DNA of 36,336 bases from Fructobacillus sp. EFB-N1. GTDB taxonomy: Bacteria > Bacillota > Bacilli > Lactobacillales > Lactobacillaceae. The translations under genes and the position numbers were made by a program. Of this stretch, positions 24,407 to 32,576 are shown piece after piece; within the stretch, counting starts at the first letter, position 1, and each line of letters begins with the position of its first letter. The notes beneath the pieces are model-generated. The model was not told the origin of the DNA and ran no database searches. It saw only the letters and a list, made by a program, of their open reading frames with translations. The DNA lies in the NCBI RefSeq assembly GCF_001038455.1, contig NZ_LDUY01000015.1:1-36336 (forward strand). Reading direction: 5' to 3'.

Positions 24407-26434
24407 ATGTTTATTAAGCGTAGCTTTCAAATTGCTTTTTCTGCTTTTATCGTATTGTTACTGTTAAATCAGGCATTAAACCAGCAGCTTGAAAATCTCA
24501 TTGCTATTTTGCTGTTGATTCCAGCTTTGATGGCCGGCTATTCCGCGATTACGCGTCTTGATTTTGTTAAAAAACCGTCATTTTTGCTGACCGTCACGGT
24601 TATTTGTACCGGATTCAACCTCTTATTATTGCTTTACGTTGCCCTTCATTTTCAGATTAATGATGTTTCAGATCCATTGAACGTTCAAATTAAGGCAACC
24701 GAACTCTTACATGGCAATCAGAATTGGCATAGCAATTTTGACGGGGGTCAGGAATACTTTTATGTGTATCCCAACCTTGTTTTCTTTACTATTTTAATTA
24801 GTAAGGTCATGGCCTTCGCTAAGTCAGTTGGTCTTTCCATTCAATTGGCATTGCGGCTGATGAACTTTTTCTTGTTAGCCATGGTGACAATTTTCACCTT
24901 GCTAACGAGCTGGCGCTTAAGTAAAAATATCCGAGCGATTGCCTTGACGGCTGTCATCTTACTTTTTTACCCAGTGATGTATCTTTACCCCAATATGGTG
25001 ACCTATACCGATACTTGGGCGGTTGCTTGTACCACGGTTGTCTTTTATTTAGTGGCCGTCGTTCTCACAAGTCAACAACGAGTGGTATTGGTGGGGGCCA
25101 ATCTGGCCATGATCCTCGTGTATGGTTTGCTGTACGCCATTAAGCCAAATATGGTCATCTTACTGCCGGCGGTGGCAGTTCTGATTTTTATGACTTTTTT
25201 CTTGAAAATGCCCGAAAGGTGGCGGGTGGTGGTGATTACCTTTTCTCTAGTTTTGGGGGTTATCACAGCAACAGTGGCAACAAAGTCGATTGCCAGCTCA
25301 AACGGCTACAGCCAAAGTGCACAGAAGAAAATTGCCTTACCGGCAACTCATTGGATCAATATGGGATTAAACCCACTGGGATCGAGTGGCAAAGGAGCTT
25401 ATGATTTCGATGATGAAAGCCTTGATATTGAGCGCAAAATCGAAAAGAAAACCTATCTAACTACGGACTCCATCAAAGATCGACTACAAATGCTTGGTCT
25501 TGATGGTTGGTTCAAATTAGCTTTGGACAAGTCACAGACTTTGCTTGGAACGCCACTCTTTGGCTTTGGCCGTTATGCCAGTGGTTATGCTAAAGCGCCG
25601 GGATATTATCTCCACCATCAGATGATGCTAACGAGCTTTTTTGCCATCATTGCGACAACCACCGTCTTATTGGCAGGTGGCCAGCTATTAATTAAAGTTT
25701 GGCAACCTTATGGTGACCAACCAATTACATCAGTCCAAAGAGCCTTTTCCTACCTAGTGGGGATTGCAGCCATCGGTTTGACGATCTTTCATACTTTTAT
25801 TTGGGAAGTCGAACCACGCTACTTTTTGCCCATGCTCTACCCAATAGTAACCCTAATTGGCATGGTGGGGGGCGTTCAGCGCCTACCCGCATTGCAAATT
25901 GTCCGATCAAAATCAAACATTAATTGGACAAAACTCCTGGTTCTGTCTGTTACGAGTGTCCTTTTCTTAGGATTGACACTTTCCTCAGCGAAGAGTATTC
26001 CTGGAATTGCTTACGGAAACATGGAATATCCAATTCGCTTAGCCATCCTGCAACCAGTGAAGGCGCCAGCGGAATTGCGTTTTTCATTACCAGTGCCAGA
26101 GACGGTTAATGTCTTAAAGGTTGATATCCGGCCCGAACCTGGACAAAGTGTTTCGCTGAGTACCGGGCAGCAATTGACGCCTAGGAATGGTCACTATGTC
26201 TTAGAAAAGCGTTTTGTGGCCAACCAAAATGTTGAGGTCGTGATTCAGCGAGATGAGACCAAAGCTAGACGACCACTGATTTTGTATCGGCAACCGACAT
26301 TGTATAAGCAGCTTTTTCATGGTTCAAGCGTGACAATCGATGGTAAGCAATATTATCTGCCATACGAAATGGACATCTATGACCGGAAGCCGTTTGAACT
26401 TCTGGATGTGAATAATCAACCAGTGCTACGGTAA
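24407..26434 (+). CDS. Polytopic membrane protein, GT-C glycosyltransferase-like
   Basis: 675 residues from the ATG at 24407 (GAGGGGAA RBS; the in-frame TTG at 24404 is too close). About 11-12 hydrophobic segments span residues 5-510. Between the second and third groups is a large outer loop with acidic residues (NDVSDPLNVQIKATELL, NFDGGQEYFYVYPN), as in lipid-sugar-dependent GT-C enzymes. A second outer loop is at about 290-390. The final 150 residues form a beta-rich extracellular domain. It resembles the Firmicute family of large surface-glycan membrane proteins, but no signature residue proves catalysis. Monocistronic. Confidence 0.55.
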   Translation: MFIKRSFQIAFSAFIVLLLLNQALNQQLENLIAILLLIPALMAGYSAITRLDFVKKPSFLLTVTVICTGFNLLLLLYVALHFQINDVSDPLNVQIKATELLHGNQNWHSNFDGGQEYFYVYPNLVFFTILISKVMAFAKSVGLSIQLALRLMNFFLLAMVTIFTLLTSWRLSKNIRAIALTAVILLFYPVMYLYPNMVTYTDTWAVACTTVVFYLVAVVLTSQQRVVLVGANLAMILVYGLLYAIKPNMVILLPAVAVLIFMTFFLKMPERWRVVVITFSLVLGVITATVATKSIASSNGYSQSAQKKIALPATHWINMGLNPLGSSGKGAYDFDDESLDIERKIEKKTYLTTDSIKDRLQMLGLDGWFKLALDKSQTLLGTPLFGFGRYASGYAKAPGYYLHHQMMLTSFFAIIATTTVLLAGGQLLIKVWQPYGDQPITSVQRAFSYLVGIAAIGLTIFHTFIWEVEPRYFLPMLYPIVTLIGMVGGVQRLPALQIVRSKSNINWTKLLVLSVTSVLFLGLTLSSAKSIPGIAYGNMEYPIRLAILQPVKAPAELRFSLPVPETVNVLKVDIRPEPGQSVSLSTGQQLTPRNGHYVLEKRFVANQNVEVVIQRDETKARRPLILYRQPTLYKQLFHGSSVTIDGKQYYLPYEMDIYDRKPFELLDVNNQPVLR

Positions 26435-26452
26435 TTTGCCCGTTGTTAAGCC

Positions 26453-26489
26453 AGCCACTCCCCTAAATTTCAAGGGGAGTGGCTTTTTA
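26453..26489 (+). terminator. Terminator of the GT-C-like gene
   Basis: AGCCACTCCCCT (26453-26464) pairs perfectly with AGGGGAGTGGCT (26473-26484), followed by Ts. Confidence 0.92.
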
Positions 26490-26561
26490 GCTGTGTTTGA
26501 CGGTACCAAGCATCCATGCTATCCTGATTTTATATAACGTTTTCAAATCAGACTTTTTATT

Positions 26562-26575
26562 ATAAGCTAGCTTAT
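26562..26575. promoter_or_regulatory. Palindrome in the promoter region of the GNAT gene
   Basis: ATAAGCTAGCTTAT is a perfect 14-bp palindrome overlapping a -10 candidate (TATAAG, 26561-26566), 28 bp before the start codon. Possible operator; no regulator is adjacent. Confidence 0.35.
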
Positions 26576-26602
26576 GATGATAACGAAAATAAAGGAGAAA
26601 AC

Positions 26603-27115
26603 ATGCAATTTATCTCGCTAAATCAGTCCAATCATGATTATTGGCAAATAATCTATCGTGAGGCTTTTCCACCAAACGAACGAATTGCTTTTCAAGAGTT
26701 AAAGCAAAAAGCTACCGATAATCACCAAATCAAAATGGCAGTGATTACTGATGACGAACAAAACGTTGGGATTGCCTATTTCGTTGACTTAAAGGAGAAA
26801 GCTTTTGTCCTTTACTTAGCTGTTGATCAATCAATTCGTGGACAGGGGATTGGTGGCAAAACACTATCAGCTTTGAAGGAACGCTATCCAAAAGGGATTA
26901 TTTTGGAATCTGAAAGTACGATGGAGGATGCTGATAACCAGCAGCAACGTGAAGCCCGTTATCATTTTTACTTGAAAAATGGCTTTATTGACACTGAAAA
27001 AATTGCTCACAATATGGAAAGAGACTTTCATCTTTTGACAAGTAATTTGGATTGTTCCGTAGCCGATTATTTAAGTTCGATGAAAATATTAGGGCAGGAA
27101 ACCTCCGTCATTTAA
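26603..27115 (+). CDS. GNAT-family N-acetyltransferase
   Basis: 170 residues. A GNAT fold is shown by the core strands VGIAYFVDL and AFVLYLAVD and the acetyl-CoA loop RGQGIGGKTLSAL near 89-101, with HFYLKNGFI as the conserved C-terminal helix-strand. The AREAFPPNER-like N-terminus (YREAFPPNERIAF) is typical of a LAB subgroup. Substrate unknown. RBS AAAGGAG; own terminator. Confidence 0.85.
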   Translation: MQFISLNQSNHDYWQIIYREAFPPNERIAFQELKQKATDNHQIKMAVITDDEQNVGIAYFVDLKEKAFVLYLAVDQSIRGQGIGGKTLSALKERYPKGIILESESTMEDADNQQQREARYHFYLKNGFIDTEKIAHNMERDFHLLTSNLDCSVADYLSSMKILGQETSVI

Positions 27116-27138
27116 TTTTAATATTTGTTTGATAATTC

Positions 27139-27175
27139 ACGCTTTTATGCTAAAAACCGGCATAAAAGCGTTTTG
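27139..27175 (+). terminator. Terminator of the GNAT gene
   Basis: ACGCTTTTATGC (27139-27150) pairs perfectly with GCATAAAAGCGT (27160-27171); the T tail is short (TTTTG). Confidence 0.75.
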
Positions 27176-27213
27176 AATTTATAAATTAATTTAAATATAT
27201 GAATTTTTTCTGT

Positions 27214-27464
27214 TTGATTGTTCTAAATAACCATGATATTCTAGAAAAGTAGTTGGGGATTATCAACTAGCTGTGTCAGCCAAGAAGCAGCCAGTTGATA
27301 GTCCATCAATTTCAAAAAATAAAAACGTAAATGTTACGACGCACTACTTCGACTGTAGATTTTAAACGCGCCTTTTTTGCGTGCGAAAAGTTTAGGCTGA
27401 AAACAGAATATTTTAAAATCAATACTCGAATATATGCTAACTAGCATTAGGAGAGCAAAAGATT
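27214..27464 (+). promoter_or_regulatory. Promoter and structured leader of the manganese transporter operon
   Basis: TTGATT (27214-27219), a 17-bp spacer and TATTCT (27237-27242) place the start near 27249. The RNA then begins with two competing helices: TAGTTG/CAACTA (27250-27255 with 27264-27269) or GGATTATCAACT/AGTTGATAGTCC (27257-27268 with 27293-27304). Small hairpins follow: CGTAA-ATG-TTACG (27326-27338), and CGCAC (27340-27344) with GTGCG (27381-27385). A second promoter candidate is TTTAGG-17-TAAAAT (27391-27419). ATGCTA-AC-TAGCAT (27434-27447) abuts the RBS AGGAG. No known riboswitch class is recognised. Confidence 0.55.
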
Positions 27465-28208
27465 ATGATCAAAGTCCGCGATATGACGGTCGCCTATGAT
27501 AGCGCCCCCGTCTTCACGAACCTGTCAATCCAATTTGAACCTGGAAAAATCACCGGAATTATTGGCCCCAACGGTGCCGGTAAGTCGACGATGATTAAAG
27601 GGCTTTTAGGGTTGACCAGCAAGCAGTCCGGAACGGCCACTTTGGCAGACCAACCAATTGCAAAGCAACTCAAGCTCATCGCTTACGTTGAACAACGGGC
27701 AGCACTTGATTTGACGTTTCCAATTAACGTTTTGGATACGGTTTTAACTGGGACCTATCCGAACCTCGGTTTGTTTAAAGTGCCTGGAAAAAAAGAGGAA
27801 GAGGCCGCTTTAGCAGCCTTGACCGATGTTAAGTTAGCTGAATTTAATCACCGACAGATTAGTGAATTATCCGGTGGCCAGCTCCAGCGCGTTTTTGTCG
27901 CCCGAGCAATTGTTCAGGATGCCGATGTCATTATTTTAGATGAACCCTTCGTTGGTATCGATATGAAATCAGAAGCTGACATCATGGCAATTTTGAAAAA
28001 ATGGCGGGCTGCCGGCAAAACAATCATTGTTGTAAACCATGATTTGAATAAGGTCACAACATACTTTGATGACCTCGTCATTATTAACCACGGTGTTGTG
28101 GCTCAAGGTCAGACACAGGACGTGTTCACAAAAAAGAATATTACTACTGCCTTTAGTGGCGACCTATCAAATATTCTTTTTGACGAAGGGGAGGCCACAC
28201 ATGAATAG
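27465..28208 (+). CDS. Manganese ABC transporter, ATP-binding protein
   Basis: 247 residues. Walker A GPNGAGKST near 36-44, signature LSGGQLQR, Walker B VIILDEP, and the H-loop HD in VVNHDLN. The segment YVEQRAALDLTFPINVLDTV and the LFKVPGKK loop are typical of the SitB/PsaB/MntB metal-importer ATPases. Powers uptake through the permease encoded next; the stop overlaps the permease start by 8 nt. Manganese rather than zinc is inferred from the binding protein's ligands. Gene naming differs between species, so no symbol is given. Confidence 0.9.
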   Translation: MIKVRDMTVAYDSAPVFTNLSIQFEPGKITGIIGPNGAGKSTMIKGLLGLTSKQSGTATLADQPIAKQLKLIAYVEQRAALDLTFPINVLDTVLTGTYPNLGLFKVPGKKEEEAALAALTDVKLAEFNHRQISELSGGQLQRVFVARAIVQDADVIILDEPFVGIDMKSEADIMAILKKWRAAGKTIIVVNHDLNKVTTYFDDLVIINHGVVAQGQTQDVFTKKNITTAFSGDLSNILFDEGEATHE

Positions 28209-29049
28209 TATTGCGCTTTTTATTGATGGTTTAACGAAGTATAACTTCTTGCAGACGGCACTGATTACTGCCATCCTAGTCGGAATCATGTCCGGGATTG
28301 TTGGTTCCTTTATTATTTTGCGCGGCATGTCTTTAATGGGTGATGCTATTTCGCATGCGGTTTTACCTGGGGTGGCAGTTGCCTACATGCTTGGCATTAA
28401 CCTTTTGCTGGGGGCTTCAATTTTTGGTTTGTTGGCCGCTATGTTGATTGGTTTTGTGACAATGAAGTCGCAGTTAAAAAATGATACCGCGATTGGAATT
28501 GTTTTCTCTTCCTTTTTCGCGCTTGGTTTTATCCTGATTTCAATGGCAGAATCAGCCACTAATTTGCACCATATCCTATTTGGAAATGTTTTGGCTGTTT
28601 CTGACCAAGACCTGATTACTACGGCGATTGTGTTAGTGGTAGTTGTCCTGTTCGTCGTGCTTTTCTACAAAGAATTGTTGATTACGTCCTTTGATAATAC
28701 CTTTGCCCGAGCTTACGGTTTGAAAACGCAGGTCTTACACTACGGCTTGATGATGATTTTAACGTTAGTAACCGTGACCGCACTGCAAACGGTTGGAATT
28801 ATTTTGATTGTTGCAATGTTGATTACACCAGCCGCAACAGCTTACCTATTAACAAATAAAATGTCATCCATGATTATGATTGCAGCAACCTTTTCGGTTT
28901 TTGCATCCGTCATTGGATTGTACTTTAGCTTTACCTTTAACTGGGCTTCCGGTCCGGCGATTGTCTTGACTGCCGCAGTGTTCTTCTTATTGGCCTTTCT
29001 CTTTTCGCCAAAGCAGGGCATTTTCATTAAAAAACGAGCAGCGAACTAA
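28201..29049 (+). CDS. Manganese ABC transporter, permease
   Basis: 282 residues from the ATG at 28201 (AGGGGAGG, 6-nt gap); the longer reading from 28066 overlaps the ATPase gene. ABC-3 family metal permease with about eight or nine helices: GSFIILRGMSLMGDAISHAVLPGVAVAY is the hallmark block near residues 35-62, with later helices such as TVGIILIVAMLITPAATAYL. Forms the membrane channel of the importer. Confidence 0.92.
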   Translation: MNSIALFIDGLTKYNFLQTALITAILVGIMSGIVGSFIILRGMSLMGDAISHAVLPGVAVAYMLGINLLLGASIFGLLAAMLIGFVTMKSQLKNDTAIGIVFSSFFALGFILISMAESATNLHHILFGNVLAVSDQDLITTAIVLVVVVLFVVLFYKELLITSFDNTFARAYGLKTQVLHYGLMMILTLVTVTALQTVGIILIVAMLITPAATAYLLTNKMSSMIMIAATFSVFASVIGLYFSFTFNWASGPAIVLTAAVFFLLAFLFSPKQGIFIKKRAAN

Positions 29050-29114
29050 AATTTGTAGCGAAAGAAGATGATAAAAGGCGTATTAAACGCACTTGGAATT
29101 GAGGAAAATTGAAT

Positions 29115-30056
29115 ATGATTAAACGATTAACGATTATTGGGCTGGCAGCACTAGCATTGTTAGCAGGTGTCTTTTACTTTGTCAATGAAAGTCAGACGGG
29201 TAAAACTAGTCGAAGCGGTAAGTTACAGGTTGTTGCGACAAACTCAATTATTGGGAACATGGTTGAAGAGGTCGCTGGTAACAAGGTCAAGTTACACACG
29301 ATTGTTCCTCGTGGAACCGACCCCCATGAGTACGAACCACGACCACAAGATGTGAAGGCAACACAAGAAGCCGATGTTTTGTTCCATAATGGTTTGAACC
29401 TGGAAACTGGTGGTTCTGGTTGGTTTAAGAAAATGTACCAAAATGCAGGTAAGAAGGAAAACGAACAAGTCTTTGCTGTTTCGGATGGCGTTGCTGCTAA
29501 GCATTTGACGGATGCCGGTAAAGAAAACGAAATGGATCCCCATGCTTGGTTAGATATCCAAAACGGTATTAAGTATGTGCAAAACATTGAAAAGGTTTTG
29601 ATTGAAAAGGATCCAAAGAATAAGAGTACTTACCAAAAGAATGCTGCTGCATACATTGAAAAGCTAACTAAATTAGATGAAAGTGCCAAAACTAAGTTTA
29701 ACAATATTCCAGCAGATAAGAAGCTTTTGGTGACTTCCGAAGGCGCCTTTAAGTACTTCTCGGCAGCCTATGGCATCACACCAGCCTTTATTTGGGAAAT
29801 TAACACCGAGTCACAAGGGACACCAGAACAGATGAAGACTGTTTTGGAAAAGATTCGCGCAACCAAGGTACCCGTTCTCTTTGTTGAAAGTTCTGTATCA
29901 CCAAAGTCAATGGACAAGGTTTCTAAGGAAACTGGTTTGCCAATTTACGCTAAGATTTATACTGATTCATTAGCCAAGGAAGGCAAGCCCGGCGATACTT
30001 ACTATGGCATGATGAAGTGGAACTTGGACAAAATTTCAGAAGGTTTGTCCAAGTAA
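29115..30056 (+). CDS. Manganese-binding protein of the ABC transporter, TM-anchored
   Basis: 313 residues from the ATG at 29115 (TTGAGGA RBS, 9-nt gap; TTG 29109 is too close). Cluster A-I solute-binding protein. Metal ligands are H71 (DPHEYEP), H143 (MDPHAWLD), E209 (TSEGAFKYF) and D284 (YTDSLAKEG), the His-His-Glu-Asp set of manganese proteins like PsaA. The His-rich zinc loop is missing, and [12 protein letters not shown] near the end is also PsaA-like. The N-terminus has a hydrophobic helix with LLAGV at 15-19, where a lipoprotein would have a lipobox ending in Cys. No cysteine is present, so it should be anchored by an uncleaved helix or secreted. It follows the permease after 65 bp. 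Confidence 0.9.
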   Translation: MIKRLTIIGLAALALLAGVFYFVNESQTGKTSRSGKLQVVATNSIIGNMVEEVAGNKVKLHTIVPRGTDPHEYEPRPQDVKATQEADVLFHNGLNLETGGSGWFKKMYQNAGKKENEQVFAVSDGVAAKHLTDAGKENEMDPHAWLDIQNGIKYVQNIEKVLIEKDPKNKSTYQKNAAAYIEKLTKLDESAKTKFNNIPADKKLLVTSEGAFKYFSAAYGITPAFIWEINTESQGTPEQMKTVLEKIRATKVPVLFVESSVSPKSMDKVSKETGLPIYAKIYTDSLAKEGKPGDTYYGMMKWNLDKISEGLSK

Positions 30057-30136
30057 AATTAGTGACTTAACTGTCTTTGATGGCCAATTGTCGAGCAGAT
30101 TGTTAGGAATTCTAAAAGTAAAATGATTTTAATCGG

Positions 30137-30164
30137 TTGACAAATTAAAATTAAATGCTATTAT
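30137..30164 (+). promoter_or_regulatory. Promoter of the leader peptide / M20 operon
   Basis: TTGACA (30137-30142), a 16-bp spacer and TATTAT (30159-30164) with a TGC extension (30156-30158). One of the best promoters in the window. The transcript would begin near 30171. Confidence 0.85.
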
Positions 30165-30194
30165 TAAAGAAATATTAGAAAAGGACAAAAAAGA

Positions 30195-30236
30195 ATGATG
30201 ATGCAAATGTGCTGTTCTCGAATGTTGAAACAATAA
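30195..30236 (+). CDS. Met/Cys-rich leader peptide
   Basis: A 13-codon frame MMMQMCCSRMLKQ preceded by AAAAGGAC (30179-30186) and ended by TAA at 30234. Five of 13 codons are Met and two adjacent ones are Cys. It sits between a strong promoter and an intrinsic terminator ahead of an amidohydrolase / MetQ-like operon. The arrangement is that of a transcription-attenuation leader peptide, in which ribosome stalling at Cys or Met codons would alter downstream folding. The start could be any of three consecutive ATGs. Confidence 0.6.
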   Translation: MMMQMCCSRMLKQ

Positions 30237-30400
30237 ATGGGTACTTAATCTCGTGTTTGGTTCTCATTTATTGTCGAGCGTTATGTTCCATATTTGAGAA
30301 CCATCATTTGATTCGCACAACATTGTTATCGTAACAATTTTAGTTCTTTATGTCGGGGACTAGTGTCTATCAGGAATGGTGGATACTAGTCCTTTTTTCT
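30231..30400 (+). promoter_or_regulatory. Candidate ribosome-mediated attenuator
   Basis: CAATAAATG (30231-30239), which includes the leader stop codon, pairs perfectly with CATTTATTG (30265-30273). GGTTCTC (30259-30265) pairs with GAGAACC (30296-30302). The two helices cross and cannot both form freely. Next come ATTGTTA-TCG-TAACAAT (30322-30338) and a terminator GGACTAGTGTC (30357-30367) with GATACTAGTCC (30382-30392) plus a T run (30393-30398), ending 22 bp before the first structural gene. Confidence 0.6.
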
Positions 30401-30422
30401 TTGTTTTGAGAAGGGAGCATTA

Positions 30423-31589
30423 ATGAAATTAACTACTGCAACTGAAACAATTACTGATTTGAGTGCCATTCGGCACTACTTTCATCAGCATCCAGAACTT
30501 TCAAGCCAAGAATATCAGACAACGGCATTAATTAAGGCCTACTTAGCTGATTTAGGCTATATAATTATTACCCCAGAAGCCTTACAGACTGGCGTTATGG
30601 CTGAGATCGGCCCAGAAGACGCCCAATACACAGTTGCTTTGCGGGCAGATATTGATGCGTTGCCAATTCAAGAACAAACGAACTTAGACTTTGCTTCTGA
30701 AAATGCCGGTATCATGCACGCCTGTGGTCATGATTTTCACCTTACCTCTTTGCTGGGTGCCGCTGAAAAGATTAAAGAAAATGTTGACAAATTGACTGTT
30801 AAGGTGCGACTGATTTTTCAGCCCGCAGAAGAAACGCATGTTGGCGCAGAGCAAGTAATTGCAAGTGGTGGTTTAGAAGGTGTGGACGTGATCGTCGGTT
30901 ACCATAATCACCCGAATTTACCCGTTGGCCAAATCAGTGTTGGGAATGGTGGCCGCAATGCGGCTGTTGATCAATTCGCTGTCAAGTTAACGGGCGTTGG
31001 TGGTCATGCTGCGAAGCCACATGAAAACATTGATCCCATTTTAGCACTCGCTAATACCGTTACGGCTTTACAAAGTATCGTTAGCCGTTCACTTGATCCT
31101 TACCGGCAAAGTGTTTTATCGGTTACCCATATTGAAGGGGGTCAAACATGGAACGTTATTCCTGATTGTACCTGGTTTGAAGGAACAATTCGTACTTTTG
31201 GAGACCATGACCGTGAACAAGCCAAAGAGAAATTCTACCAAATTATTAATGGTCAAGCGGCAACGTATGGCGTTTCAACGGAAATTGAGTGGATTCCTGG
31301 TCCGCCAGTGCTCGAAAATGATCCAATCCTGACGGACATTCTGGCCGAAAATATTCAGTACCATGCTAATTTGGTGAACTTTCCGCCATCAGCTGGTGGT
31401 GAAGACTTTGCTTTTTATACGAGTAAAGTTCCCAGTGTGTTTGCAGAAATTGGCAGTGGTGGTAACTCGGGCTTGCACCATTCTGATTTAGTCCTAGATG
31501 ATGCAGGATTAGAGACCGCCATCATTTGGTACTATCAGTCTGTTTTACGGTTACAAGATTACTTTGCTGAAAAGGGAGAAAAAGCATGA
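30423..31589 (+). CDS. M20-family amidohydrolase (N-acyl amino acid deacylase type)
   Basis: 388 residues. Metallopeptidase fold with ligands in ACGHD (C101, H103), PAEE (E136-E137), YHNH (H161 or H163) and GLHHSD near the end; the dimerization lid contains GVGGHAAKPHENIDP. This is the hippurate hydrolase / N-acetyl-amino acid deacetylase subfamily (relatives: YxeP, DapL, AmaA). The 4-nt overlap with a MetQ/NlpA-type binding protein and the Met/Cys leader suggest it releases a sulfur amino acid from an N-acylated form (inference). RBS GAAGGGAG. Confidence 0.87.
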   Translation: MKLTTATETITDLSAIRHYFHQHPELSSQEYQTTALIKAYLADLGYIIITPEALQTGVMAEIGPEDAQYTVALRADIDALPIQEQTNLDFASENAGIMHACGHDFHLTSLLGAAEKIKENVDKLTVKVRLIFQPAEETHVGAEQVIASGGLEGVDVIVGYHNHPNLPVGQISVGNGGRNAAVDQFAVKLTGVGGHAAKPHENIDPILALANTVTALQSIVSRSLDPYRQSVLSVTHIEGGQTWNVIPDCTWFEGTIRTFGDHDREQAKEKFYQIINGQAATYGVSTEIEWIPGPPVLENDPILTDILAENIQYHANLVNFPPSAGGEDFAFYTSKVPSVFAEIGSGGNSGLHHSDLVLDDAGLETAIIWYYQSVLRLQDYFAEKGEKA

Positions 31590-32404
31590 AGAAAAGATAT
31601 TGGTTGACCGGTCTGATTCTAATTTTGATTGTAATTGCTGGAATTTGGTCCTTTTATCCGCACCAGTCAAATAGTAAAAAAGGAACGATTACATTAGCAA
31701 GTTCACCCGGTCCTTACAGTGAACTCTTTTTAAAGGGCGTGAAACCTATTTTGGAAAAAGAGGGTTACACGGTTGAAAACAAGTCATTTACTAACCTATT
31801 AAATGCCGACATTGCCCTTAATGAAGGACAGGTTGATTTAAATGTTGATCAGCACACCGCTTACTTGAACAACTTCAATAGGGAAAAGAATGGTAAGTTG
31901 ACGGCATTAACAAAGATTCCAACGGTTCCAATGGGGCTGTATCCTGCACAAAAGCACTCTTTGAAGTCTGTCAGTGATGGTGATACGATTGCGGTTCCAA
32001 ATGATCCATCCAATACGGCACGGGCTTATCAATTACTGGAAAAGGCAGGTTGGATTAAACTGCGTTCTGGGGTGAACCCAATTACCGCAACTAAAAATGA
32101 TATTGTAGAAAATAACTACAATTTAAACTTTAAGGAAATTGATTCGTCAACGATTCCACGGGTAACCAATGACTTTAGTTATGTCATTCTTCCAGGTTCA
32201 GTTGCTTACAATGCCAAGGTCTCTTCAAAGAAGATGCTGGTAGCAGAAAAAATTCAAAACGGCTACTATTTGGTAGCCACAACGACAAAAAAGAATGCAG
32301 ATACTAAGTGGGCAAAGGCTGTCAAAAAAGCCTATGAATCAAAGGAATTTGCCAATTATGTGAAGAAGCATAATGATGACAACTATTGGGTCATTCCACA
32401 ATAA
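31586..32404 (+). CDS. MetQ/NlpA-family substrate-binding protein, no lipobox cysteine
   Basis: 272 residues; starts at ATGA overlapping the amidohydrolase stop. NlpA/MetQ hallmarks: LASSPGPYSELF, NADIALNEGQVDLNVDQHTAYLN, ALTKIPTVPMGLYP, VPNDPSNTARAYQLLE. Known members bind methionine or related amino acids for a MetNI-type ABC importer; no ATPase or permease is encoded here, so the partner lies elsewhere or the protein is an orphan. The N-terminal helix contains VIAGI at 16-20, with Ile where the lipobox Cys would be. It is likely membrane-anchored by this helix. Confidence 0.87.
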   Translation: MKKRYWLTGLILILIVIAGIWSFYPHQSNSKKGTITLASSPGPYSELFLKGVKPILEKEGYTVENKSFTNLLNADIALNEGQVDLNVDQHTAYLNNFNREKNGKLTALTKIPTVPMGLYPAQKHSLKSVSDGDTIAVPNDPSNTARAYQLLEKAGWIKLRSGVNPITATKNDIVENNYNLNFKEIDSSTIPRVTNDFSYVILPGSVAYNAKVSSKKMLVAEKIQNGYYLVATTTKKNADTKWAKAVKKAYESKEFANYVKKHNDDNYWVIPQ

Positions 32405-32444
32405 CTAGATTTGATTCCCTAAAATCAAGGGATTCTTTTTAGAT

Positions 32445-32482
32445 AGAAGTCAACCTCGTGATAGTTTTGACTTCTTTTTATT
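32445..32482 (+). terminator. Terminator of the amidohydrolase / MetQ-like operon
   Basis: AGAAGTCAA (32445-32453) pairs with TTGACTTCT (32467-32475), followed by T-rich sequence. A weaker TCCCT/AGGGA hairpin with Ts lies just before it. Confidence 0.75.
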
Positions 32483-32576
32483 TGAGTCATCCTTCGTTTA
32501 ACCGCTATAATAGGTTTATGTAAGATTTCTGTTTGCTAGTTAATTGGCAACACGATTCATGACTGGAGAAATGCAA

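Noticed and set aside
29192-29587. 131-codon antisense frame in the manganese-binding protein gene
   Set aside because: Opposite strand of a conserved gene with complete metal ligands; no expression signals.
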